A DNA stretch of 64,000 nucleotides from Tahibacter soli. GTDB taxonomy: Bacteria; Pseudomonadota; Gammaproteobacteria; Xanthomonadales; Rhodanobacteraceae. Positions 51,236-59,763 of this stretch are shown here, in pieces; position 1 is the first letter of the stretch, and each line of letters starts with the position of its first letter. The DNA lies in NCBI RefSeq assembly GCF_025717065.2, contig NZ_JAOVZO020000023.1:1-64000 (forward strand). Direction: 5' to 3'. A program made the position numbers and the translations under genes. The notes under the pieces were generated by a model. It worked only from the letters and a program-made list of their open reading frames with translations, was not told the origin of the DNA and searched no databases.

Positions 51236-52084
51236 ATGTATAAAAAGACGTATCACGCGACGCATCCGTCGATGATCGACGGTGCGGCGAACGACGACCT
51301 GCGCCGGCACTTTCTGATCGACGGCCTGTTCGTGCCGGGCCAGATCGTTCTGAACTACACGCACTACGAACGCTTCGTGATCGGCGGCGCCGCGCCCGTG
51401 GCGACGCCGCTGGCGCTCCCGGCGCAGACCGAACCGGCGTCCGCCGCCGGCAAGCCTTTCCTCGAACGCCGCGAGCTCGGCATCGTCAACGTCGGCGACG
51501 GTGACGGCCGCGTGACGGTCGACGGCGTCGAGTACGCGCTCGCGCCGAAGGACGGCCTGTACGTTCCGATGGGCAGCGCCGACATACGCTTCGCGTCGGT
51601 CGACGCGGGCAAGCCCGCGCGCTACTACCTCGCGTCGACGCCGGCGCACGCGCGCTACGAGACCGTGCACATCTCGATCGCCAACGCGGTGCCGCTCGCG
51701 CGCGGCGCGCTCGCGACGTCGAACGAGCGCACGATCTACCAGTACATCGTGCCGGCCACGTGCAAGTCGTGCCAGCTCCTGCTCGGCCTCACGACGCTCA
51801 ACACCGGCAGCGTGTGGAACACGATGCCGCCGCATCTGCACGACCGGCGCTCGGAAGTGTATTTCTACTTCGGCCTCGGCGAGAACGACCGCGTCTTTCA
51901 TTTCATGGGCGAACCCGACGCTGCGCGCCACATCGTCGTGGCGAACGGCGAGGCCGTCGTGTCGCCGCCGTGGTCGATCCACATGGGTTCGGGCACTGCC
52001 AACTACAGCTTCATCTGGGCGATGGGCGGCGAGAACGTCGACTACACGGACATGCATGTCCTCGACATCTGTCAGTTGAAATGA
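51236..52084 (+). CDS. kduI: 5-dehydro-4-deoxy-D-glucuronate isomerase
   Basis: 282 residues, the normal KduI length. Isomerises 4-deoxy-L-threo-5-hexosulose uronate (from unsaturated galacturonate) to 3-deoxy-D-glycero-2,5-hexodiulosonate. Family blocks: '[30 protein letters not shown]', '[15 protein letters not shown]', and the metal-binding cupin site '[16 protein letters not shown]' with H-x-H-x4-E (about 200-207) and the later His in '[13 protein letters not shown]'. First gene of an operator-controlled unit with kduD and the acetylesterase fusion. Confidence 0.95.
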   Translation: MYKKTYHATHPSMIDGAANDDLRRHFLIDGLFVPGQIVLNYTHYERFVIGGAAPVATPLALPAQTEPASAAGKPFLERRELGIVNVGDGDGRVTVDGVEYALAPKDGLYVPMGSADIRFASVDAGKPARYYLASTPAHARYETVHISIANAVPLARGALATSNERTIYQYIVPATCKSCQLLLGLTTLNTGSVWNTMPPHLHDRRSEVYFYFGLGENDRVFHFMGEPDAARHIVVANGEAVVSPPWSIHMGSGTANYSFIWAMGGENVDYTDMHVLDICQLK

Positions 52085-52135
52085 CGGTAGCGTCGAGCTT
52101 GAGTTCCTACGGAGTTCGCGCGTCCCCACAACCCT

Positions 52136-52184
52136 GGCCGGACGCTTGCGACGCAAGCATCCGGCCGCCCCTTGACTTAAGGGG
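52136..52184 (+). terminator. Two hairpins between kduI and kduD
   Basis: 52136-52166 is a 14-bp stem with one mismatch and loop GAC; 52168-52184 pairs CCCCTT with AAGGGG. There is no T-run. It may trim expression of the downstream genes or stabilise the kduI message rather than end it. Confidence 0.45.
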
Positions 52185-52229
52185 GCTCCAAAATCGGGCT
52201 GTGGATTTCAACGAAACCGAGATACTTGC

Positions 52230-52988
52230 ATGAACGCGATGTTCGATCTTGCGGGCAAAGTCGCCGTCGTCACCGGCGCGAACACCGGACTCGGCCAGGC
52301 CATCGCGGCGGCGCTCGCGCGGGCCGGCGCGACGATCGTCGCGGTCGGCCGCAGCGATCCGGCCGACACGGCCGCGCGCGTGCGCGAAGCGGGCGGCGCG
52401 CTGCATTGGCACGCCGCCGATCTCGCCGAAACCGGCGCGTCGGCCGGCATCGTCGCGGCGATCGTGCGCGAGCACGGCGCGATCGACGTGCTGGTCAACA
52501 ACGCGGGCACGATCCGGCGCAGCGACGCGGTCGACTTCAGCGAAGAAGACTGGGACGCGGTGATGAACGTCAATCTGAAGTCGGCGTTCTTCCTGACGCA
52601 GGCGGCGGGGCGCTGGATCATCGCGAACGGGCGGCGCGGCAAGGTCATCAACATCGCGTCGATGCTGTCGTTCCAGGGCGGCATCCGCGTCGCGTCGTAC
52701 ACCGCGAGCAAGAGCGCGCTCGCCGGCATCACGCGCCTCCTCGCCAACGAGTGGGCGTCCAAGGGCATCAACGTCAACGCGATCGCGCCGGGCTACTTCG
52801 CGACGAACAACACGCAGGCGCTGCGCGCCGACGAGACGCGCAACCGCGACATCCTCGCGCGGATTCCGGCCGGCCGCTGGGGCGAGCCCGACGATCTCGG
52901 CGGCGCCGCGGTGTTTCTCGCGTCGCGCGCGTCCGACTACGTGCACGGCACCGTGCTGCCGGTCGACGGCGGCTGGCTCGCGCGCTGA
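52230..52988 (+). CDS. kduD: 2-dehydro-3-deoxy-D-gluconate 5-dehydrogenase (SDR)
   Basis: 252 residues, classical short-chain dehydrogenase: NAD(P) site 'VVTGANTGLGQAIA' (about 14-27), 'LVNNAGTIRRSDAVDF', and catalytic Ser in 'NIASMLSFQGGIRV', Tyr157 and Lys161 in 'SYTASKSALAGITR'. 'INVNAIAPGYFATNNTQALR' and 'GRWGEPDDLGGAAVFLAS' are typical of KduD. It reduces the product of KduI to 2-keto-3-deoxygluconate, the substrate of KdgK at 23949. Its stop shares one base with the next start (TGATG). Confidence 0.93.
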   Translation: MNAMFDLAGKVAVVTGANTGLGQAIAAALARAGATIVAVGRSDPADTAARVREAGGALHWHAADLAETGASAGIVAAIVREHGAIDVLVNNAGTIRRSDAVDFSEEDWDAVMNVNLKSAFFLTQAAGRWIIANGRRGKVINIASMLSFQGGIRVASYTASKSALAGITRLLANEWASKGINVNAIAPGYFATNNTQALRADETRNRDILARIPAGRWGEPDDLGGAAVFLASRASDYVHGTVLPVDGGWLAR

Positions 52989-54094
52989 TGCGCCGCATCG
53001 CGGCCGGGTTGCTGGCGCTCGTTGCGGGCGGCGCGGGCGCGCAGGCGCTCGCGCCGCCGGTGCAGCGCGTGTTCGTCGTCGGCGATTCGACCGCGTGCGA
53101 CTACGAGCCGGCGCGCGCGCCGCGCACCGGCTGGGGGCAGGTGTTCGGCGAGTGGTTCGACCGCGGCGTCGACGTGCGCAACCGCGCGCAGAACGGACGC
53201 AGCGCGCGCAGCTTCATCGAGCAGGGCTGGCTGTACGGCGTCGCGCGCGAGATCGGGCCGGGCGACCTGCTCCTGATCCAGTTCGGCCACAACGACGAGA
53301 AGATCGACGACCCGGCGCGCTACAACGATCCGGTCGCCGCGTTTCCATTGTGGCTGATGCAATATGTGGAAATGGCGCGCGCGGTCGGCGCGACGCCGGT
53401 GCTGATCACGCCGGTCGCGCGGCGGCGCTTCGCCGGCGATCGCGCGGTCGACGCGCACGGGCCGTACGCCGAAGCGGTGCGCGCGCTTGCGCGGCGCGAG
53501 GGCGTCGCATCGATCGACCTGGCGCGCCTGTCGCTCGACTGGCTCGCGGCGCTCGGCCCCGACGCATCGAAGCGCTACTACCTGCACGTGCCCGAACAGA
53601 ATCTCGCCGACAACACGCATTTCCATCGGCGCGGCGCATTGGCGATCGCCTGCCTCGTCGCGGGCGAGCTCAGGCGGGAAGGGCTGATCGCGCCGGCGCG
53701 CTACGTGCGTGACGCCGACTGCGCGGTCGGCGCGGCGCCGGCCGTCGACACCGGCTCGGCGATCGTGCGCGAAGCCGACGTCGGGCGCACGCAGCCCGGA
53801 CCGCACGGCGGGGCCGGACCGACCACGGCCTATCCGTTCTTCGCCGACGCACAGGATCTCAAGTTCGTCCTGCGCAAGCGCGTGCTGCATCGCGACGCCG
53901 GCATCGGCCTGCACCGGCACGACAAGGACGAGATCTACTACGTCGTCAGCGGTCGCGGCGCGTACGTGCTCGACGGCGTCGAGCGCGAGGTCGGGCCGGG
54001 CGACGCGATGCTGACGCGGCCCGGCAGCGTACATGCGCTGAGCCAGCTCGGCGACGACGACCTCGTCGTGCTCATCGGCTACACCAGGCCGTAG
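52988..54094 (+). CDS. Rhamnogalacturonan acetylesterase (SGNH) fused to a cupin domain
   Basis: 368 residues, signal peptide to about 19. Domain 1 (about 26-235) is an SGNH/GDSL esterase of the rhamnogalacturonan acetylesterase type (CE12-like): 'FVVGDSTACDY' (Ser34), 'QNGRSARSF' (Gly/Asn), 'QFGHNDEK' (Asn) and 'LADNTHFHRRGA' (Asp208, His211). Domain 2 (about 275-368) is a single cupin with both motifs intact: 'GIGLHRHDKDEIYYVVSGRG' and 'PGDAMLTRPGSVHAL'. The cupin could be a sugar-acid-handling KdgF-like unit or a binding module. The signal peptide puts both domains outside the cytoplasm, unlike cytosolic KdgF. Confidence 0.85.
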   Translation: MRRIAAGLLALVAGGAGAQALAPPVQRVFVVGDSTACDYEPARAPRTGWGQVFGEWFDRGVDVRNRAQNGRSARSFIEQGWLYGVAREIGPGDLLLIQFGHNDEKIDDPARYNDPVAAFPLWLMQYVEMARAVGATPVLITPVARRRFAGDRAVDAHGPYAEAVRALARREGVASIDLARLSLDWLAALGPDASKRYYLHVPEQNLADNTHFHRRGALAIACLVAGELRREGLIAPARYVRDADCAVGAAPAVDTGSAIVREADVGRTQPGPHGGAGPTTAYPFFADAQDLKFVLRKRVLHRDAGIGLHRHDKDEIYYVVSGRGAYVLDGVEREVGPGDAMLTRPGSVHALSQLGDDDLVVLIGYTRP

Positions 54095-54203
54095 TCGCGT
54101 CGAATTTCCACTGTGCCAAACGCTTGCGCACAGTTTACATACGCCGCGCTCCGGCGAGAGCATCCGCGCATCGGCCGCCCGAGCCGTCATGCCCGAGGAT
54201 GCG

Positions 54204-54701
54204 ATGCGTGTAAAGTCATTATTGGATAAAGCAATCTTTGCATCGGCGCTCGCGCTCGCGGCTCCCGTCGCGAGCGCCCAGATCGTCCTGTGCGAATCGG
54301 ACTCGCAGCGCACGCGCTACTGCGACGTCGACACGCGCGGCGGCGTGCGGCTCGTCAAGCAGCACAGCCGCGCGCCGTGCATCGAAGGGCGTACCTGGGG
54401 CTACGATCGGCGCGGCGTCTGGGTGTCGGCCGGCTGCCGGGCCGAATTCGAACGCGATGCCGGTCGCCATGCATACCGCGGCAACGGCTACGAAAGCCCG
54501 TACGTCGATCGCGTGCGCTGCGAGTCGGTCGACCAGCGCGTGGAACGCTGCCCGATCCCGGGCGGACGCGGCGGCGCGCGCATCGACATCGACGAGCAGC
54601 TGTCGCGTGCGCCGTGCCGCTTCGGTTCGAGCTGGGGCTACGACCGCCGCGCGATCTGGGTCGCCGACGGCTGCCGCGCCGAGTTCCTCGTGCGGCGATA
54701 G
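54204..54701 (+). CDS. DUF3011 secreted protein 1
   Basis: 165 residues from ATG 54204 (an ATG five codons earlier, 54189, is the alternative; GAGG precedes 54204). Signal peptide 'ASALALAAPVASA'. Two DUF3011 repeats: 'VLCESDSQRTRYC...PCIEGRTWGYDRRGVWVSAGCRAEF' (about 28-85) and 'VRCESVDQRVERC...PCRFGSSWGYDRRAIWVADGCRAEF' (about 100-162). Each has four cysteines and the W-G-Y-x-x-x-x-[VI]-W-V-x-x-G-C-R-A-x-F signature. This is a Xanthomonadales-rich family of unknown role in the periplasm or outside. Paralogue at 55226. Confidence 0.85.
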   Translation: MRVKSLLDKAIFASALALAAPVASAQIVLCESDSQRTRYCDVDTRGGVRLVKQHSRAPCIEGRTWGYDRRGVWVSAGCRAEFERDAGRHAYRGNGYESPYVDRVRCESVDQRVERCPIPGGRGGARIDIDEQLSRAPCRFGSSWGYDRRAIWVADGCRAEFLVRR

Positions 54702-54824
54702 CGCGCCGGATCATGCCGTGTGTTTGCAGCGGCGGCGTTTCGGCGCGACCATCGCGCCGGACGCGGCTCGCGCAGGGGAGAGCGGGCGCGGCAGCTTGAG
54801 TCACAACGGGAACGGAGCGAAACG

Positions 54825-55214
54825 ATGAGAGCGATCCGATGGATGGCCGTGTTCGGCCTTTGCGCGGCGGTCACGCCGCTCGCCGCCCTGGCGAACGACG
54901 AGGCGAAGGGCGCGTTCGAACGCACCGACTTCAACGCGGACGGCAAGATCAGCTTCGAGGAATACCGCAATCGTTCGGTCAGGGTCTTCAACGACCTCGA
55001 CGCGAACGGCGACGGCCGCCTGACCACCGACGAGCAGCCGCCGGCGAAAGACGCGAAGGGCAATCCGGCCGTGCGCGGCACGGTGACGATCGAGGCGTTC
55101 AGCGATTCGCTGCTCGATCATTTCGAAGCGGCCGACGCGAACAAGGACGGGTATCTGGGCATCGAGGAATGGTCGAACGTCCCGAAGCCCGGCAAGAAGC
55201 CGGCCAAACAGTGA
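54825..55214 (+). CDS. EF-hand calcium-binding exported protein
   Basis: 129 residues with a signal peptide (cleavage near 'AALA-ND'). Three EF-hand loops with the D-x-[DN]-x-[DN]-G pattern: 'DFNADGKISFEE' (~35), 'DANGDGRLTTDE' (~58) and 'DANKDGYLGIEE' (~104). It should bind calcium in the periplasm. The target is unknown. It lies between the two DUF3011 genes, 11 bases ahead of the second, so probably one operon. Confidence 0.85.
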   Translation: MRAIRWMAVFGLCAAVTPLAALANDEAKGAFERTDFNADGKISFEEYRNRSVRVFNDLDANGDGRLTTDEQPPAKDAKGNPAVRGTVTIEAFSDSLLDHFEAADANKDGYLGIEEWSNVPKPGKKPAKQ

Positions 55215-55225
55215 GGAGCGCCGAC

Positions 55226-55825
55226 GTGTCCACAAAGACGAATATGAAAAAATTAACGCTCGCCGCCGCGCTGGCGCTTGCCGCGTTCGCCGCGGGCGCC
55301 AACACGATCGTGTGCGAATCGAACTCGCACCAGACCCAGTTCTGCCGTGCCGACACCTCGGGCGGCGTGCGGCTGTCGACGCAGTACAGCGGCGCGGGCT
55401 GCTACCAGGGCAGCACCTGGGGCTACGACGGCCGCGGCGTGTGGGTGTCGAACGGCTGCCGCGCCGAGTTCGAGCTCGGCGACTACCGCCGTTCGCGCGG
55501 CGGCAACCGCGACTCGGCCGCCGCGGCCGCGCTCGCGATCGGCATCATCGGCGCCGCGGTCATCGCGTCGCAGAAGGACAAGGACCGCCGCGACTACGAC
55601 CGCGACGACTACGATCACTACTCGAGTCGTCCCGACGACGTCGTGCAGTGCGAATCGCAGGACAACCGCACGACCGACTGCCCGGCCTACATCGGGCGCG
55701 GCCGCGTCGAGATCGAGCGGCAGCTGTCGCAGGCGCCGTGCCGCTTCGGTTCGAGCTGGGGCTACGACCGCCGCGCGATCTGGGTGTCGGACGGGTGCCG
55801 GGCGGAGTTTGCGGTTTATCGGTGA
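55226..55825 (+). CDS. DUF3011 secreted protein 2 with membrane-like insert
   Basis: 199 residues from GTG 55226, chosen because GAGGAG lies 7 bases upstream; ATG 55244 (MKKLTLAAALALAAF) is the alternative and has no such site. Two DUF3011 repeats (about 32-90 and 145-198) flank a middle part with a hydrophobic stretch 'AAAALAIGIIGAAVIAS' and a charged 'DRRDYDRDDYDHY' linker. The second repeat is almost identical to that of the 54204 protein ('PCRFGSSWGYDRRAIWV'), indicating recent duplication or exchange. Confidence 0.85.
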   Translation: MSTKTNMKKLTLAAALALAAFAAGANTIVCESNSHQTQFCRADTSGGVRLSTQYSGAGCYQGSTWGYDGRGVWVSNGCRAEFELGDYRRSRGGNRDSAAAAALAIGIIGAAVIASQKDKDRRDYDRDDYDHYSSRPDDVVQCESQDNRTTDCPAYIGRGRVEIERQLSQAPCRFGSSWGYDRRAIWVSDGCRAEFAVYR

Positions 55826-55862
55826 GGCGCCCCGGGCGCGACGGCGCGCGTCCGTTGCGCCT

Positions 55863-55898
55863 TGCTCGTCATCGCGGCGAACGCCGCGATGACGAGCA
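55863..55898. repeat. Perfect 17-bp stem hairpin with CTCGTCAT end
   Basis: TGCTCGTCATCGCGGCG (55863-55879), a two-base AA loop and the exact complement (55882-55898). It starts 38 bases after the DUF3011 stop and may be a terminator. The outer CTCGTCAT is shared with the elements at 511-540 and 898-987, so it is probably a member of the same dispersed repeat group. Confidence 0.6.
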
Positions 55899-55999
55899 TG
55901 AGAAGCCGACGAGCAAAGAACCGCCGCATCCGCAGCGAGCCCGACCGCGGCATCGTGTGACGCAGTCCGCACTTCGCCCTCGCGTCATCGTTTTGAAAC

Positions 56000-56028
56000 T
56001 TGCAAGAGTGCCGCAATCCACGTTTATC
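56000..56028 (+). promoter_or_regulatory. Likely promoter of the spermidine-synthase-like gene
   Basis: TTGCAA (56000-56005) and TTTATC (56023-56028) are separated by 17 bases, about 70 bases before the start codon. Confidence 0.45.
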
Positions 56029-56101
56029 ATCGGCTGGCCGTCCGCTTACGACGCGACGCCCTGAGCGCGCCGTCCGCGAACGGTGATCGCCGGGGGTAGT
56101 G

Positions 56102-56842
56102 ATGTTCGAGAGTTCCGACGCGCGCGTCGCCGCAGCAGCCGGCGGCGGGTCGCCCGCGCGCCTATCGTGGATCGTCGCGTTTTTCGTCTTGTCCGGCCTC
56201 ACCGGCCTCGTCTATCAATCGGTCTGGACGCAATACCTCGGGCTCGTGCTCGGCAGCGCCGCGTACGCGCAGTCGCTCGTGCTCGCCATCTTCATGGGCG
56301 GCATGGCGATCGGCTCGTGGATCGCGTCGCGCCGCGCCGAACGCCTGACCAACCTGTTGTTCGGCTACGGCGCGATCGAAGGCGCGGTCGGCCTGTTCGC
56401 GCTCGCGTTCCATCCGCTGTTTCTCGCCGGCACCGCGCTGTTGTACGAGCGTGCGATACCGCAACTGGAAAGCCCGCTCGCGATCGACCTCGTGCGCTGG
56501 GGCTTCGCCGTGCTGATGATCCTGCCGCAGACGATCCTGCTCGGCATGACGTTTCCGATCATGAGCGCGGGCCTGATGCGCTGGCTGCCCGAACGCGCCG
56601 GCGCGATTCTCGGCGGGCTGTACTTTCTCAATTCCGCCGGCGCCGCGTTCGGCGCGCTCGCCGCGACGTTCGTGCTCGTGCCGGCGCTGGGACTGCCGGG
56701 CACGCTCGTATTCGCCGGCCTCCTGAACCTTCTGATCTTCGCATGCGTGATCCTCGCGCGCTTTCCCCGCGCGCGGCGCAGGCCGACGGCGTCGCCGCCG
56801 CGGCGGCGCACGGGCAGGCGAATCCCGAGCTGCCGCGACTGA
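56102..56842 (+). CDS. Spermidine-synthase-like membrane protein, N-terminal part (frameshifted)
   Basis: 246 residues from ATG 56102. About six membrane helices as in the fused membrane/spermidine-synthase-like family: 'SWIVAFFVLSGLTGLVYQSVWTQYLGLVLG', 'LAIFMGGMAIGSWIASRRAERL', 'TILLGMTFPIMSAGLMRW', 'GGLYFLNSAGAAFGALAATFVLVPALG'. The last ~27 residues are arginine-rich and out of character, and the family-like sequence continues in another frame from about 56770. So the natural protein probably spans 56102-59169 with a one-base deletion (a C-run at 56765-56768 is the likely place) or a sequencing error. Confidence 0.7.
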   Translation: MFESSDARVAAAAGGGSPARLSWIVAFFVLSGLTGLVYQSVWTQYLGLVLGSAAYAQSLVLAIFMGGMAIGSWIASRRAERLTNLLFGYGAIEGAVGLFALAFHPLFLAGTALLYERAIPQLESPLAIDLVRWGFAVLMILPQTILLGMTFPIMSAGLMRWLPERAGAILGGLYFLNSAGAAFGALAATFVLVPALGLPGTLVFAGLLNLLIFACVILARFPRARRRPTASPPRRRTGRRIPSCRD

Positions 56843-56850
56843 CGCGCGTG

Positions 56851-59169
56851 ATGCTCGTCGGCGCGGCGCTGACGGGGCTGTCGTCCTTCATGTACGAAAT
56901 CGGCTGGGTGCGCATGCTGTCGCTCGCGCTCGGCTCGAGCCTGCACGCGTTCGAGCTGATGCTCGCCGCGTTCATCGGCGGCCTGGCGCTCGGCGCGCTG
57001 TACGTGCGCAAGAAGCTCGACGGCATCGGCGACGCGCTGCGTTTCGTCGGCTGGGTGCAGGTGCTGATGGGATGCGCGGCGCTTGCGACCTTGCCGCTGT
57101 ACGACTACGCGTTCGCGTGGGTCGGCGCGATCGTCGGGGCGCTCGCGCCGAGCGCGGCGGGCTATGCGCTCTACAACGTCGCGAGCGCGGCGATCTCGAT
57201 CGCGATCATGCTGCCCGCGGCGTTCTTCGCCGGCACCACGCTGCCGGCGATGACCTACGTGCTGCTGCGCAACGGGGCCGGCGAGCGCGTGATGGGGCAG
57301 GTGTACAGCGCCAACACGCTCGGTGCGATCGGCGGCGTCATGCTGATGATGCACTGGGCGCTGCCCGCGCTCGGCCTGAAATTCTCGATGGTGCTCGCCG
57401 CGGCGATCGACATCGCGGTCGGCCTCGCGGTGTTCGCGATCGCGCGGCCTCGCGGTCGCTTCGTGCCGGCGATCGCGCTGTCGGCGGTCGCGATCGTCGG
57501 CGCGCTCGTGCTGGCCGATTTCGATCCGCGCCGCATGAACGCCGGCGTGTTCCGCAGCGGCGTCGTCGAGATCGACGCCGCGCGGCAGATCCTGTTCGCG
57601 GCCGACGGCAAGACCGCTTCGGTCGCGCTGTTCGGCGTACCCGGCAAGAACGCGACGCTGTCGACGAACGGCAAGCCCGACGCGTCGATGGCGCTCGCGC
57701 CCGGCGAGCCGATGTCGCGCGACGAGCCGACGATGATCCTGATCGGCCTCCTCGGCCTCGCCTACGGCGACGAGGCGCCGGACATCGCGAACATCGGCTT
57801 CGGCTCGGGCCTGACGACGCACACGTTCGCGTCGAGCAGCGCGCCGCGCTCGATCACGACGGTCGAGATCGAGCCGGTGATGGTCAAGGCCGCGCGCGGG
57901 TTCGGCGAGCGCGTCGCGCTCGCGTTCGACGATCCGCGCTCGCGCATCGTCATCGACGACGCGCGCGCATACTTCTCCGGCCGCCACGCGCAGTACGACA
58001 TCATCGCGTCGGAACCGTCGAACCCGTGGGTCAGCGGCGTCGCGCGGCTGTTCTCGACCGAGTTCTACCGTTTCGCGCAGCGGCACCTCAAGCCCGGCGG
58101 CGTGTTCGTGCAATGGGTGCAGACCTACGAGATGAGCGACGCGACGCTGTTGTCGTTGTTGCGCGCACTCGATGCGTCGTTCGCCGACTATGCGGTATAC
58201 CTTTCCCATTCGGGCGACATGGTCGTGGTCGCGTCGCCCGACCGGCCGCTGGCGGCGCCGTCGGTGCGTTTTCTCGACGAGCCGCGCACGCGCGCGCTCG
58301 CGGAGAAGGCCGGCATCCGCAGCGCGGTCGATCTCGAAGATCGCCGCATCGCCGATCGTCGCGTGCTGTCGGCGCTGCTCGCGCAGGACGGCGGTCCGGC
58401 GAATTCCGATTTTCGGCCGGTGCTCGCGCACTGGGCGCCGCGCGACCGCTTCATGAAGCAGCAGCCCGCGTTCGTCACCAGCGTCTACGACTCGCCGCTC
58501 GGCGTGCTGAGCTATGCGGGCCTGTACACGCGCAACCGGCCCGACGCGTGGCGCACGCCGACGATCGCGCAGCCGGTCGTCGACGAGCGCCGCTATGCCG
58601 AGGGCGTGGCCGCCGGCCTGCGCGGCAAGCCCGCGGTCGGCGGCGGCGATGTCGACATGGTCTGGCACGGCATCGGCCTGCGCCTGCGCGAACTCGGCGC
58701 GACGTGCTTCGCCGGCGTCGATACGCCGACCGCGACGCGCCTCGTCGTGCGCGCGTTTCAGCAGAGCGCGCCGTATCTTGCCGAGCGCGATCTCGTGGCG
58801 CTGTGGAGCGCGCGCGACTGGCTTGCGTGCGACGCGAACGCGCCGGCGCCGATCGCCGACCTCTTCGGCGTGTTCGACGCGCTCGTGCGCAAGGACGGAC
58901 CCGCGCTCGCCGCGCGCGCGCAGGCGTACTTCGACCGGCATCTCGACGCGCTCGAAGCCGACCGCCGCATCGACATCGTTTATGCGGGATTGTTCGCGGC
59001 CTTTTTGAACCGCGACGCTTCGGCACGCGATCAATGGCTGGCAGCCGGCGTCGCGCGCCTGAAAATTTCCGAGCGCGAGACGTTCCGCCTGAGGTTCGTG
59101 TCGCGGGTGCTCGACGGCGTAGCCGCCTCGGCCGCCAGCACGAACGACCGTGACGTGGCTCACGATTAG
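56851..59169 (+). CDS. Spermidine-synthase-like membrane protein, C-terminal part (frameshifted)
   Basis: 772 residues from ATG 56851, 8 bases after the first part's stop; coding-like sequence in this frame begins earlier, at about 56770 ('AQADGVAAAAAHGQANPELPRLT' region). More membrane helices (to about residue 230) repeat the N-terminal theme ('ALTGLSSFMYEIGWVRMLSLALGSS', 'PAAFFAGTTLPAMTYVLL', 'GQVYSANTLGAIGGV'). A Rossmann methyltransferase-like domain follows ('IANIGFGSGLTTHTFAS', 'TTVEIEPVMVKAARGF', 'YDIIASEPSNPWVSGVARLFSTEFY') and a helical tail. It may be an aminopropyltransferase-like enzyme or transporter; the substrate is unknown. Confidence 0.7.
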   Translation: MLVGAALTGLSSFMYEIGWVRMLSLALGSSLHAFELMLAAFIGGLALGALYVRKKLDGIGDALRFVGWVQVLMGCAALATLPLYDYAFAWVGAIVGALAPSAAGYALYNVASAAISIAIMLPAAFFAGTTLPAMTYVLLRNGAGERVMGQVYSANTLGAIGGVMLMMHWALPALGLKFSMVLAAAIDIAVGLAVFAIARPRGRFVPAIALSAVAIVGALVLADFDPRRMNAGVFRSGVVEIDAARQILFAADGKTASVALFGVPGKNATLSTNGKPDASMALAPGEPMSRDEPTMILIGLLGLAYGDEAPDIANIGFGSGLTTHTFASSSAPRSITTVEIEPVMVKAARGFGERVALAFDDPRSRIVIDDARAYFSGRHAQYDIIASEPSNPWVSGVARLFSTEFYRFAQRHLKPGGVFVQWVQTYEMSDATLLSLLRALDASFADYAVYLSHSGDMVVVASPDRPLAAPSVRFLDEPRTRALAEKAGIRSAVDLEDRRIADRRVLSALLAQDGGPANSDFRPVLAHWAPRDRFMKQQPAFVTSVYDSPLGVLSYAGLYTRNRPDAWRTPTIAQPVVDERRYAEGVAAGLRGKPAVGGGDVDMVWHGIGLRLRELGATCFAGVDTPTATRLVVRAFQQSAPYLAERDLVALWSARDWLACDANAPAPIADLFGVFDALVRKDGPALAARAQAYFDRHLDALEADRRIDIVYAGLFAAFLNRDASARDQWLAAGVARLKISERETFRLRFVSRVLDGVAASAASTNDRDVAHD

Positions 59170-59763
59170 ATCGTGGCAATTGGTGAATAAAATGAGAAAT
59201 ATTCAACAAGAAACGAGCGGGCGCATCCGTTCGAGCGTGAAGTCGGCCGTGACGAAGCGGTGAAATCGTTTCAAACGCATGGCGTTTGAAACGCGGGCAT
59301 GTCGCACGGTGTCAATGCGCACCGGAGCACGTTTCACAAAATAAACTCTCGCGCAGTGAGCCGGTCGCTTCTGCTTTTTCGTGTAGGTCGTCCCACGCTA
59401 TGAGACGCACTGCGCGCACACTTTCGTCACACGGATGCAACGTCGCGTCCGTTGAAAATCGTCAAGCGCGTATTGTGATGGAGGCAACACTTTCTATTGC
59501 AAACTGTTTTGCAATTGCAACGAAATACACAGTACGATTGAAGCCGTGTTCAGGTTGCCGCACCGGGGTCCGGCAACCGCGAGTCTCGAAGTTCGACGAT
59601 CGTGAAACAGGGGCGAGGCTCGTAGCACAGGTGGGTCGCAGTGAATGTATACATGTGCAAGCGCGGCGACGCGCCAGATCCCTTCTCAACCCAGGGGAAC
59701 TCTTTGGTTCACCTCCCCCGTGGAATAGGCGCGGCGAGCGCCTTCGTTAAAGGAGAGATCGTC
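59170..59763. other. Non-coding interval before the Tad locus
   Basis: About 590 bases, lower in GC than the flanks. It contains the hairpin at 59267-59293, three copies of TTGCAA (59497, 59509, 59515) in an AT-rich patch, and the -10-like palindrome TGTATACA at about 59645-59652 ahead of the pilin gene. ORFs in it are short and without support. Confidence 0.5.
59267..59293. terminator. Perfect 12-bp hairpin after the spermidine-synthase-like gene
   Basis: CGTTTCAAACGC (59267-59278), loop ATG, and its exact complement (59282-59293). It lies 98 bases past the stop codon at 59169. No T-run follows, so it may be a terminator or an operator. Confidence 0.45.

Noticed and set aside
53744-53756. 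GACACCGGC in the acetylesterase gene as a further LacI operator
   Set aside because: Lacks the leading T and final T of the conserved 10-mer and lies mid-gene.
56762-56770. Programmed -1 frameshift at TTTCCCC in the spermidine-synthase-like gene
   Set aside because: The zero-frame codons (TTT CCC CGC) do not give the X-XXY-YYZ slip arrangement, so a lost base or sequencing error is more likely.
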